A DNA stretch of 37,483 nt from Stenotrophomonas sp. UBA2629 (GTDB lineage Bacteria > Pseudomonadota > Gammaproteobacteria > Xanthomonadales > Xanthomonadaceae): the NCBI GenBank assembly GCA_002359895.1, contig DEOB01000004.1:180116-217598 (forward strand). Direction: 5' to 3'. The notes beneath the pieces are model-generated. The model was not told where the DNA came from. It saw nothing but the letters and a program-made list of their open reading frames with translations, and searched no databases. Shown here in pieces: positions 26,974 through 34,615 of this stretch. Positions within the stretch are counted from its first letter, which is position 1. Every line of letters starts with the position of its first letter. Position numbers and translations under genes: made by a program.

Positions 26974-27330
26974 ATGAGCAAGTTCAGCGATATCACCGGT
27001 CCGGCGCTGGAGCGCGCCATGGAACTGGTCAACCATGCAGGCGGCAGCCTGAAGGGTGGCGGCGCCAATGCCGCCGAGTGGCTCAAGGCCGGCGCTGCCA
27101 TCGGCGCCATGAAAACCAGCGGCAAGGCCGTCACCCGTGTGGTAAAGCGCAACCCCACCGCAACGGTTGCCGTGGCGGCTGTCGGCATTGGCCTGCTGGG
27201 TTATGTGCTGTACCGAAAGAACAAGCGTGACAACGAAGCGGTGGAAGCAAAATCGCGCCAGATCGCCCAGCGCCGCCGCCATGCGGCCAGCGTCACCGAC
27301 GAAACCAGTGACATCGGCAGCGACGCGTAA
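26974..27330 (+). CDS. Small hypothetical membrane protein
   Basis: This 118-residue protein starts MSKFSDITGPALERAME and has one hydrophobic segment (about 65-82, TVAVAAVGIGLLGYVLYRK) flanked by basic residues. A polar C-terminal tail of about 35 residues is rich in Arg, Glu and Ala. AAGGACT precedes the ATG by 7 bases. I do not recognise a family; the layout recalls small ElaB/YqjD-like or phasin-like inner-membrane proteins, without specific similarity. A terminator follows at 27361, so it is a single transcription unit. The function is unknown. Confidence 0.7.
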   Translation: MSKFSDITGPALERAMELVNHAGGSLKGGGANAAEWLKAGAAIGAMKTSGKAVTRVVKRNPTATVAVAAVGIGLLGYVLYRKNKRDNEAVEAKSRQIAQRRRHAASVTDETSDIGSDA

Positions 27331-27360
27331 CGCCAGCAAGCGGTACGCCGTCATTCCCGG

Positions 27361-27391
27361 AAGCAGGGGTCACCAAGGCTCCTGCTTTTTT
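27361..27391 (+). terminator. Rho-independent terminator after the small membrane protein gene
   Basis: AAGCAGG and CCTGCTT pair across a 13-nt loop and are followed by further Ts. It lies 30 bp after the stop. Confidence 0.7.
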
Positions 27392-27427
27392 ATGTAGCAC
27401 GTTCAACGTTAAACCCGTTGAGGGCTT

Positions 27428-27964
27428 TCAGACTTCGCGCCACTGCCCCGGCTGCAGATCGCCCAACGCATACGGCCCCATCGACGCACGCACCAGCCGC
27501 AACGTCGGCAAACCCACCGCAGCGGTCATACGCCGCACCTGACGATTGCGGCCTTCGGTAATGGTCACCGCCAGCCACGCATCGGGCACGGTCTTGCGGA
27601 AACGTACCGGTGGATTGCGCTCCCATAAGTCCGGCGCTGATTCCAGCAACTGCACGCCTGCCGGCAAGGTCGGCCCGTCATTGAGCTGCACACCGTTACG
27701 CAGCGCCTGCAGTTTGTCTTCACTGGCCACGCCTTCCACCTGCACCCAGTAGGTTTTGGGCTGCTTGTGCTTGGGGTCGGTCAAGCGGTGCGCAAGGCTG
27801 CCGTTGTCGGTGAGCAGCAACAGTCCTTCACTGTCGTAATCCAAACGCCCGGCGGCATACACGTTTGCCGGCAGGCCGAAACCGGCCAGCGTCGCGCGCG
27901 GCGGCTGGCTGCGGTCGGTGAACTGGCACAGCACGTTGAAAGGTTTGTTGAAGGCAATGAGCAT
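27428..27964 (-). CDS. rluE: 23S rRNA pseudouridine(2457) synthase RluE
   Basis: This 178-residue RsuA/RluB/E/F-type synthase starts MLIAFNKPFNVLCQF, carries catalytic Asp42 in AGRLDYDSEGLLLLT, and contains EGRNRQVRRMTAAVGLPTLRLVR. The ending LQPGQWREV closely follows E. coli RluE, which modifies U2457 of 23S rRNA. It lacks the N-terminal S4 domain found in RsuA and RluB, as RluE does. The start at 27964 avoids ten extra residues. Confidence 0.92.
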   Translation of the reverse strand: MLIAFNKPFNVLCQFTDRSQPPRATLAGFGLPANVYAAGRLDYDSEGLLLLTDNGSLAHRLTDPKHKQPKTYWVQVEGVASEDKLQALRNGVQLNDGPTLPAGVQLLESAPDLWERNPPVRFRKTVPDAWLAVTITEGRNRQVRRMTAAVGLPTLRLVRASMGPYALGDLQPGQWREV

Positions 27965-28022
27965 GGACGGCAGGGACGGGAATGGCGCGGCCATTGTCCC
28001 ATCCCCGCCGTGACCCTGCGGC

Positions 28023-28886
28023 TCAGGCCGCCGGTTTGACGAAACGCAGCGTCATCCGGTCACTCTCGCCAATGGCCTTGTACTTGGCGGCGTCGGCAGC
28101 GTCATGGCTGTTGGACGGCGGCAGCGTCCACACGCCTTTGGGGTAATCCTTGGTGTCGCGCGGGTTGGCGTTGATCTCGCTGCTGGCATCCAGTTTGAAA
28201 CCGGCCGCTTCGGCCATGGCAACCACCTGCGCCTGACCCACGTAGCCGCTCTTGTCGTCAGCCGGCACATCGGCCTTGGCACGGTGCTCCACCACACCCA
28301 GCACGCCGCCGGGCTTGAGCACGTCAAAGAATGCACGGAACAGGCCCTCGGCCTGGTTGCTGGAGCGCCAGTTGTGCACGTTGCGGAAGGTCAGCACCAC
28401 ATCGGCAGAACCTGGCTTGCCCAGCACCGGTGCGGCCGGGTCATAGGCCACCTCGGTGGCGCGGTCGAACTGCGCAGGGGCATCGGCAAACTTCTTGGCC
28501 AACCCATCGCGCGAGCGCTGTTGATAATCGCGGCCGCCACCGGACGGCAACGCTTCAGGGTCCACCACTGCCGCCACGTACTGGCCGCCATCGCGCAGAT
28601 ACGGCGCCAGAATTTCCGCATACCAACCGCCGCCCGGCGTGATTTCGATCACCGTCTGCTGTGGCTGCAGGCCGAAGAACGCCAGCGTCTGCGCCGGATG
28701 ACGGTACTCGTCACGCAGCACATTGGCCGGCGCACGGCTGGGAGCTGCGACCGCCGCCTGCAGCTGCGGCGACACCTGCACATCACTGGCGGCAACCACT
28801 GTGTCCTTGGCAAACACAGGCAGGCTCGACATCAACGTGCCCATGCCCAGCAGACAGGCGCACAGCAACGGGGTTGGCTTGTTCAT
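28023..28886 (-). CDS. Exported class I SAM-methyltransferase-like protein
   Basis: This 287-residue protein has a clear signal peptide (about 1-27, ending SSLPVFA). A methyltransferase-like fold follows: VIEITPGGGWYAEILAPYL as motif I, YVAAVVDPEA, and VVLTFRNVHNWRSS. It belongs to the group annotated as predicted methyltransferases (COG4798-type). SAM is cytoplasmic, so a periplasmic location is odd: the protein may have lost methyltransferase function or bind another ligand. It is divergent from the aldo/keto reductase gene. The function is unknown. Confidence 0.78.
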   Translation of the reverse strand: MNKPTPLLCACLLGMGTLMSSLPVFAKDTVVAASDVQVSPQLQAAVAAPSRAPANVLRDEYRHPAQTLAFFGLQPQQTVIEITPGGGWYAEILAPYLRDGGQYVAAVVDPEALPSGGGRDYQQRSRDGLAKKFADAPAQFDRATEVAYDPAAPVLGKPGSADVVLTFRNVHNWRSSNQAEGLFRAFFDVLKPGGVLGVVEHRAKADVPADDKSGYVGQAQVVAMAEAAGFKLDASSEINANPRDTKDYPKGVWTLPPSNSHDAADAAKYKAIGESDRMTLRFVKPAA

Positions 28887-29067
28887 CACTTACTCCGGCA
28901 AGGGTGTCGCGCGAGCCTAGCATGCGCGGATTCACTGGCAATACACGGAAAATGTTCACATTTTGTTAGCTGGAACCGAGCATGCGGAACGCTGTTTTCA
29001 CGCGCGCTGCCATCGAACCGGAACCATCTGCGTCTATGCTGCAAAGCTCGAGAAAAAGGAGAAACAC

Positions 29068-30021
29068 ATGACACAGCTGCGTGAACTTGGTCGCTCCGGC
29101 CTACAGGCCAGCCCCATCGCTTTCGGCGGCAATGTCTTTGGCTGGAGTGCCGACGAGAAAACCTCCTTCGCCCTGCTCGACGCGTTTGTCGATGCCGGCT
29201 TCAACCTGATCGACACGGCCGACGTGTATCCGGCCTGGGTGCCGGGCAATCACGGCGGCGAGTCGGAAACCATCATTGGCCGCTGGCTCAAGCACAGCGG
29301 CAAACGTAACAAGGTACTGGTGGCCACCAAGGTGGCCAAATGGGCCGAGCATCCGGGCCTGTCGGCCGACAACATCAATGCCGCGGTCGAGGATTCACTG
29401 CGCCGGCTGCAGACCGAGGTCATCGACCTGTACCAAGCGCATGAAGACGACGAATCAGTGCCGCTGGAAGAAACACTCGGTGCATTCGCACGCTTGATTG
29501 AAGCCGGCAAAGTGCGCGCGATTGGTGCCTCCAACTACAGCGCCGCGCGTCTGCGCGATGCGTTGAAGGTCTCCGCCGATTACCACCTGCCACGTTACGA
29601 AACGCTGCAGCCGCAGTACAACCTTTACGACCGTGCCGGTTACGAGGCCGAGCTGGAACCGCTGATCCGCGAGCAGTCGCTGGGCGTGATCAGCTATTAC
29701 TCGCTGGCCAGTGGCTTCCTTACCGGCAAGTATCGCGGTGCTGAGGATGCGGCAAAGAGCAGCGCGCGCGGCGCCAAGGTGGTGGAGCAGTACGTCAACC
29801 CGCGCGGCCTGCGCATCCTCACCGCGCTGGACGATGTCGCCGCCTCGCACAAGGCCACGCCGGCGCAGGTGGCGCTTGCCTGGTTGATCGCCCGTCCCGG
29901 TATCACCGCGCCCATCGTCAGCGCCACCGGCGTGGAGCAGTTGCACGATGTACTGGCCGCCGCGCAGCTGACGCTTTCAAGCGCCGACATCAGCCAACTG
30001 GATACGGCCAGCGCCGAATAA
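29068..30021 (+). CDS. Aldo/keto reductase
   Basis: This 317-residue NADPH-dependent (beta/alpha)8-barrel oxidoreductase has the AKR catalytic tetrad Asp49, Tyr54, Lys88 and His125. FGGNVFGW and the C-terminal ISYYSLASGFLTGKYR are typical of the YajO/Tas/general stress protein 69 type. AAAGGAG precedes the ATG by 6-7 bases. It stands alone on the plus strand, divergent from the exported methyltransferase-like gene. The physiological substrate is unknown. Confidence 0.9.
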   Translation: MTQLRELGRSGLQASPIAFGGNVFGWSADEKTSFALLDAFVDAGFNLIDTADVYPAWVPGNHGGESETIIGRWLKHSGKRNKVLVATKVAKWAEHPGLSADNINAAVEDSLRRLQTEVIDLYQAHEDDESVPLEETLGAFARLIEAGKVRAIGASNYSAARLRDALKVSADYHLPRYETLQPQYNLYDRAGYEAELEPLIREQSLGVISYYSLASGFLTGKYRGAEDAAKSSARGAKVVEQYVNPRGLRILTALDDVAASHKATPAQVALAWLIARPGITAPIVSATGVEQLHDVLAAAQLTLSSADISQLDTASAE

Positions 30022-30110
30022 ACCTGAATACGGAAGCGATTGGACGCCACGGATGGCGCGCCGTAGCATCGGCCAGACAGGGGGGTAGACCTCGAATGGA
30101 GTCCTACCCA

Positions 30111-30398
30111 ATGAAGACCACATCCGCCGCCCAGCGCGCCCTCGACCGTGACGCCGAACTCGCCTACTGGCGCAGCGTCCACGCCATTGGCCGGCTTGGG
30201 CACCACGACTTCGACCAGTACCAGCGCCTGTTGGAAATGGGCTACGACGTCTACCAGGCGTATCCCCGCGCCAACGAGGAGCAGCTCTACCGCGTGCTGC
30301 AGGACAGCTACCACCGCCACACGCCGTCATTGGCGGTGCCGTGGGACGAAGCCCGCTGGCTGGTACGGCATGCCTGGCATCACGCGCAGCTGCATTGA
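30111..30398 (+). CDS. Small hypothetical protein (95 aa)
   Basis: A 95-residue cytoplasmic protein, rich in His, Tyr, Arg and Trp, with no signal peptide and no membrane segment. It carries RDAELAYWRSVHAIGRLGHH and a C-terminal PWDEARWLVRHAWHH. GGAG lies about 8 bases before ATG 30111, which I prefer over the ATG at 30096. I do not recognise the family. Codon usage matches neighbouring genes, and the frame ends just before a repeat region. The function is unknown. Confidence 0.6.
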   Translation: MKTTSAAQRALDRDAELAYWRSVHAIGRLGHHDFDQYQRLLEMGYDVYQAYPRANEEQLYRVLQDSYHRHTPSLAVPWDEARWLVRHAWHHAQLH

Positions 30399-30455
30399 GT
30401 TCGAGATGCGCTGAGTTCCATCGGATGCACTGAGGTGCATCGACTGATGCAACCT

Positions 30456-30528
30456 GCTTTTGCTTTTGCTCGTGCTTTTGCTCGTGCTTTTGCTCGTGCT
30501 TTTGCTCGTGCTTTTGCTCGTGCTTTTG
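30456..30528 (+). repeat. 12-bp tandem repeat (GCTTTTGCTCGT)n
   Basis: Five exact copies of GCTTTTGCTCGT lie at 30462-30521, with partial units on both sides. They adjoin the interspersed hairpin repeat at 30531. The unit length is a multiple of three, so every frame shows spurious four-residue repeats (FARA, LLLV, TSKS). I do not treat any of those frames as coding. Confidence 0.95.
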
Positions 30529-30530
30529 AT

Positions 30531-30578
30531 CCCTTCTCCGTGTACGGGAGAAGGTGCCCCGAAGGGGCGGATGAGGGC
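30531..30578 (+). repeat. Interspersed hairpin repeat, copy 2
   Basis: CCCTTCTCCG and CGGGAGAAGG face each other, followed by GTGCCCCGAAGGGGCGGATGAGGG, which contains a second small hairpin. It is closely related to 32-79. It lies between the tandem repeat and the LysR gene stop. Nothing else is visible in 30399-30626. Confidence 0.65.
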
Positions 30579-30626
30579 GCCTGCGCTTGTTATTCCAGTT
30601 ATTCCAGCGCCTTCAGCCACCGCAAC

Positions 30627-31529
30627 TCATTTCGCAAACGAAGCACCGGCCATCATCGGAGCCAGATAATCCAGGAACGAGCTGATCCGCGCCGACACCG
30701 CCGTGTTGCGGTAATACACCGCGTGGATGGGTTGGCGCACTTCCACGGTCTGTTTCGGCAGCACATCCACCAAGGTGCCCGCATCGCGATCGCGCTCGGT
30801 CATGAAGTCGGACAGGCAGACAATGCCGGCGCCTTCCAGCGCCAGGCGTCGCAGCGTCTCGCCGCTGGATACCGCAAGCACCGGGCGCACATGCAGCAGC
30901 GCACCAGTGTCGTCACGCAACGGCCAGTGGTTCAACGAATCGGGCTCATTGAAACCCAGCAACGCATGCTCGCGCAGCCGCGCCACGCTTTTCGGCACAC
31001 CGTGCTGCTGCAGATACGCCGGGCTGGCGAGCACACGCAGGCGGCTGTGCGCCAATGGCCGCGCATGCAGGGTGGAATCGGCCAGCGGGCCGATGCGGAT
31101 GGCCACGTCGGTGCGGCGTTCAAGCAGGTCGATATAACGCTCGCTGCTGTTGAGCTCCAGCATCACCTCCGGGAACCGCGCGCGGTAACCGGCTACAAGC
31201 GGGGCGATGACGTGCAGCATGAACGGCGTGGCCGCATCCACCCGCAACCGGCCTGAAGGGCGCTCGCGACGCGCGGCGATCTGCGCCTCGGCCGCCTCCA
31301 CCGAGGCGACGATGGCGCGCGCATGCTCAAGGAAGGCAGCCCCTTCTTCGGTGAGGTGCAGGCGGCGCGTGGTGCGGGTCAGCAACGTGGTTCCCAGCTT
31401 TTCTTCCAGCCGCGCCAAGGCACGGCTGACACCGGAGGTGGTCTGTTCCAGCTGCTCCGCAGCGGCGGTGATGGAACCGGCATCAATCACCGCAATGAAG
31501 GCCTGCATTTCGTCGAGGGTGACTTTCAT
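30627..31529 (-). CDS. LysR-family transcriptional regulator
   Basis: This 300-residue regulator has an N-terminal winged helix-turn-helix (1-60: LDEMQAFIAVIDAGSITAAAEQLEQTTSGVSRALARLEEKLG) and the effector-binding domain (about 90-295). The start at MKVTLDE is the normal LysR start; the longer frame runs back into the operator. It is divergent from an MFS gene followed by dkgB, which it probably controls through the T-N11-A site at 31552-31585. E. coli also places a LysR gene (yafC) next to dkgB. The co-inducer is unknown. Confidence 0.92.
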   Translation of the reverse strand: MKVTLDEMQAFIAVIDAGSITAAAEQLEQTTSGVSRALARLEEKLGTTLLTRTTRRLHLTEEGAAFLEHARAIVASVEAAEAQIAARRERPSGRLRVDAATPFMLHVIAPLVAGYRARFPEVMLELNSSERYIDLLERRTDVAIRIGPLADSTLHARPLAHSRLRVLASPAYLQQHGVPKSVARLREHALLGFNEPDSLNHWPLRDDTGALLHVRPVLAVSSGETLRRLALEGAGIVCLSDFMTERDRDAGTLVDVLPKQTVEVRQPIHAVYYRNTAVSARISSFLDYLAPMMAGASFAK

Positions 31530-31551
31530 GGGGATGCCAGCAATGGAGACA

Positions 31552-31585
31552 GCCAATTATTGACTGAAAATCAACAGTCATTGGC
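31552..31585. promoter_or_regulatory. LysR-type operator between the LysR and MFS genes
   Basis: TTGA-N7-TCAA (31560-31574) contains the T-N11-A LysR box. It is nested in a larger imperfect dyad with GCCAAT, TGACTG and CAGTCA, TTGGC. It lies 23-56 bp upstream of the LysR start and about 71 bp from the MFS start, the usual place for autorepression and divergent activation. Confidence 0.6.
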
Positions 31586-31655
31586 ATGAAGACGGCTTTT
31601 TCGGCAAGTATTCCGCGCGCAGACTTCGCGGCCTCTTCTTCATCCGGAAACGTCC

Positions 31656-32870
31656 ATGTCCCGTGGCATCCCCCTTGCCCTGTTGGCGCTGACGCTGGGC
31701 GCGTTCGCCATCGGCACCACCGAGTTCGTCATTGTCGGGCTCATTCCAACCATTGCCGCCGACCTGCACGTCAGCCTGCCCTCCGCCGGCCTGCTGGTGT
31801 CGCTGTATGCACTGGGCGTGGCGGTCGGCGCGCCCGTACTCACCGCGCTGACCGGCCGGGTGCCGCGCAAGGCATTGCTCGTCGCGCTGATGGTGCTGTT
31901 CACCCTGGGCAACCTGATCGCCTGGATGGCGCCGGGCTACGGCTCGCTGATCGTGGCGCGCGTGCTGACCGGCCTTGCCCATGGCGTGTTCTTCTCCATC
32001 GGCGCGATCATCGCCACCTCGGTGGTGCCCAAGGACAAGGCCGCCAGCGCGATCGCCATCATGTTCACCGGGCTGACCGTGGCGCTGGTGACCGGCGTGC
32101 CGCTGGGCACCTTCATTGGCCAGCACTTGGGCTGGCGCGCAACCTTTCTAGCCGTAGCCGCGCTGGGTGTGATCGCCTTGATCGGTAGCCTGCTGTTTGT
32201 GCCACGCAACCTGCCACGCAGCGCACCGGCCACGTTCGGCCAACAGTTTGCGGTACTGGCGCAGCCGCGCCTGTTGCTGGTGTATGCGATCACCGCGCTG
32301 GGTTACGGCGGCACGTTCCTTTCGTTCACCTATCTGGCCTCGATCCTGCAGGACGTGACCGGCTTTTCCGCCAATGCGGTGAGCCTGGTGCTGCTGGTGT
32401 ACGGCGTGTCGGTGGCCATCGGCAATCTGTGGGGCGGCCGCTTGGCCGATACGCTGGGACCGGTGCCGGCGCTCAAGCGCATCTTCGCGCTGCTGGCAGT
32501 GGTGCTGTTTGTGCTGACCTTCACCGCTTACAACACCTGGTTGGTGCTGTTGACGGTGCTGGCGCTGGGTGCGGTGGCGTTTGGCAATGTGCCGGGCCTG
32601 CAGGTGTATGTGGTCAAGCAGGCGCAGCGTTTCGTGCCGCAGGCGACCGATGTGGCGTCGGGCTTGAACATCGCCGCCTTCAATGTCGGCATCGCGCTGG
32701 GCGCATCACTGGGCGGCCTGGTGGTTGACCACATCGGGCTGATGCATACGCCGTGGCTGGGCGCGTTGGTAGTGGTGATGGCCTTTGCGCTCACCGTGTT
32801 GAGTGGCCGCCTGGATGCACGCGATGGCATTGACCATCGCGCCCACGGCATTGCCGCCACGGCCCACTGA
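31656..32870 (+). CDS. MFS transporter, DHA1 drug/sugar efflux type (YdhP/AraJ-like)
   Basis: This 404-residue transporter has 12 predicted membrane segments. It begins with LALLALTLGAFAIGTTEFVI, the family mark of YdhP/AraJ/YdeA-type proteins, and has the loop motif GRVPRKALL between segments 2 and 3. It is divergent from the LysR gene and 67 bp upstream of dkgB, so the two probably form one LysR-controlled unit. It probably exports a small organic compound, but the substrate cannot be read from the sequence. Confidence 0.9.
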   Translation: MSRGIPLALLALTLGAFAIGTTEFVIVGLIPTIAADLHVSLPSAGLLVSLYALGVAVGAPVLTALTGRVPRKALLVALMVLFTLGNLIAWMAPGYGSLIVARVLTGLAHGVFFSIGAIIATSVVPKDKAASAIAIMFTGLTVALVTGVPLGTFIGQHLGWRATFLAVAALGVIALIGSLLFVPRNLPRSAPATFGQQFAVLAQPRLLLVYAITALGYGGTFLSFTYLASILQDVTGFSANAVSLVLLVYGVSVAIGNLWGGRLADTLGPVPALKRIFALLAVVLFVLTFTAYNTWLVLLTVLALGAVAFGNVPGLQVYVVKQAQRFVPQATDVASGLNIAAFNVGIALGASLGGLVVDHIGLMHTPWLGALVVVMAFALTVLSGRLDARDGIDHRAHGIAATAH

Positions 32871-32937
32871 CCCCACCTGTTTGCCAATACTTTCTGTCTG
32901 CGACACCGCTCGCACCGCAACAATCTGGAGACACACG

Positions 32938-33738
32938 ATGACGGTTCCTTCCATTGGCCTGGGTACCTATCGCCTGAAAGGCCAGGTGCTTGCCGATTCC
33001 GTACACCACGCGCTGGAGCTGGGTTACCGCGCATTCGACACCGCGCAGATCTACGGCAACGAAGCCGACCTGGGTGATGCACTGGCCGCTGGCAGCGTAC
33101 CGCGTGATGCCTTGTTCCTGACCACCAAGATATGGACCAGCAACCTCCATCACGACGATCTGCTGAGCAGCCTGCGTGAAAGCCTGCGCAACCTGCACAC
33201 CGACCACGTTGACCTGACGCTGATTCACTGGCCTTCGCCCAATGATGAAGTGCCGATGCGCGAGTTTCTTGGTGCATTGGCCGAGGCAAAGGCGCAGGGG
33301 CTGACCAAGGCGATTGGCGTGTCCAACTTCACCATTGAGCTGGCGCGCCAAGCCATCGACCTGCTCGGTGCCGATACCATCGCCACCAATCAGGTGGAAG
33401 TGCATCCGTATCTGCAGAACCGCGCACTTATCGCCTACCTGCGTGAGCAGGGCATCCCTGTCACCGCGTTCATGAGTTTGGCTTACGGCGCGGTGTTGAA
33501 AGACCCGGTGATCGAGCAGATTGCGCGCAAACACGCCGCCGCCACCGCGCAGGTTGCGTTGGCATGGGCGCTGCAGCAGGGCTATTCGGTGATTCCATCC
33601 TCCACACGACGCGAGAATCTTGAGAGCAATCTCAAGGCTGCCGCGCTGCAGTTGGATGATGAAGACATGGCGTTGATCGCCACACTCGACCGTGGTGAGC
33701 GCGTAGCCAACCCGGATTTCGCGCCGGCCTGGGATTGA
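32938..33738 (+). CDS. dkgB: 2,5-didehydrogluconate reductase DkgB / methylglyoxal reductase
   Basis: This 266-residue aldo/keto reductase has tetrad Asp34, Tyr39, Lys64 and His97. It closely follows E. coli DkgB throughout (GLGTYRLKG, DLTLIHWPSPNDEV, GVSNFTIELARQAID, YSVIPSSTRRENLESNLKA). DkgB reduces 2,5-diketogluconate and methylglyoxal-type aldehydes with NADPH. GGAG precedes the ATG by 8 bases. It is the second gene of the MFS-dkgB unit and adjoins the LysR regulator, an association also seen in E. coli. Confidence 0.92.
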   Translation: MTVPSIGLGTYRLKGQVLADSVHHALELGYRAFDTAQIYGNEADLGDALAAGSVPRDALFLTTKIWTSNLHHDDLLSSLRESLRNLHTDHVDLTLIHWPSPNDEVPMREFLGALAEAKAQGLTKAIGVSNFTIELARQAIDLLGADTIATNQVEVHPYLQNRALIAYLREQGIPVTAFMSLAYGAVLKDPVIEQIARKHAAATAQVALAWALQQGYSVIPSSTRRENLESNLKAAALQLDDEDMALIATLDRGERVANPDFAPAWD

Positions 33739-33754
33739 TATCCCTGCATTTGAA

Positions 33755-33780
33755 CCGCTCTCCCGCATGCGGGGGAGCGG
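33755..33780. terminator. Bidirectional terminator between dkgB and the hydrolase gene
   Basis: CCGCTCTCCCGCA (33755-33767) pairs with TGCGGGGGAGCGG (33768-33780) over 13 positions with one G-T pair. It lies between convergent genes. The T-run is weak on both sides. Confidence 0.5.
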
Positions 33781-33799
33781 CTTCATCACCTCTGCCGGA

Positions 33800-34537
33800 T
33801 CAGCGTTGGCCGCGTTCCGGGCGCAACCACTCACGCAGCGCCGCACTCACTTCCGCAGGCTTTTCCAACGGCGCCAGATGCCCGCACTGTGGAATCACCA
33901 CCAGCGTTGATTGCGGCATCAACGCGGCCATCTGTTCGCTCACCGCCAGCGGTGTGATCGCATCATTCTGGCCGCAGACCACCAAGGCCGGTCCGCGCCA
34001 TTGACGCAGCACCTCGCTGCCGTCCACTCGCTCGATGCGGCTCTGCCTCAGAAATACTTCCGCACCCAACCGCGCCGTCATGCCACGCACGGTGTCCACC
34101 AGTTCGGCGTCGTCCAGGCGGGAGGCGTCGATGTAACTGCGCATCAGCTTGTCGCCGAAGCCATGAAACGTGCCGGGCATGCGCACGCTTTTCTGCTGCG
34201 CCAGCCGCTGCGTGGCACGCTCGGGCGAATCCGGCTTGAACGAGGTATCCAGCAGCGCCAGATGGGTGACCCGCTGCGGCGCGATACGCAGAATTTCCTG
34301 GGCGATGTAGCCACCCAACGAAAATCCCGCCAATGCGAACGTCTGCGGCGCATGCGACAGCACGCTCTCGGCGGTGGCACGCAGCGAATCATGACGGGTG
34401 AGGTCGCCCACCTGGCAATCGGCGATATCGGCCAGGTCTTCGAGCTGCGTGCGCCACAACGTGGCATCGTTCAACAGGCCGGGCAGCAGCAACAACGGAG
34501 TTTTGCCGGGGGTGTTCCCGGTAGCAGCGGTTTCCAT
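33800..34537 (-). CDS. Alpha/beta hydrolase
   Basis: This 245-residue serine hydrolase starts with LLLLPGLLNDATLWRTQLE (oxyanion strand). Its triad is Ser73 in GFSLGGY, Asp192 in GQNDAITP and His220 in CGHLAPLEKP. It has no signal peptide, so it is cytoplasmic. The motifs fit 3-oxoadipate enol-lactonase/BioH-like or lipase-like hydrolases, but no subfamily is certain. It is convergent with dkgB, and the next gene on the same strand starts far upstream. Confidence 0.85.
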   Translation of the reverse strand: METAATGNTPGKTPLLLLPGLLNDATLWRTQLEDLADIADCQVGDLTRHDSLRATAESVLSHAPQTFALAGFSLGGYIAQEILRIAPQRVTHLALLDTSFKPDSPERATQRLAQQKSVRMPGTFHGFGDKLMRSYIDASRLDDAELVDTVRGMTARLGAEVFLRQSRIERVDGSEVLRQWRGPALVVCGQNDAITPLAVSEQMAALMPQSTLVVIPQCGHLAPLEKPAEVSAALREWLRPERGQR

Positions 34538-34615
34538 GGCGGTAGTTTGAACCTGCCGGCGCCCGCTGGCACCGTCATGTGCGGAACGCAGTGACCAGGC
34601 CGGTCCGCATGGGCC

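Noticed and set aside
27399..27420. TCAACG/CGTTGA hairpin as an rluE terminator
   Set aside because: The stem is six pairs only and no T-run follows on the minus strand.
30456..30528. CRISPR array
   Set aside because: Units are 12 bp, directly adjacent, with no spacers and no cas genes nearby.
30327..30620. Repeat-containing frames around the 12-bp tandem array
   Set aside because: All frames through a 12-bp array give four-residue repeats; none has a family match or a good start.
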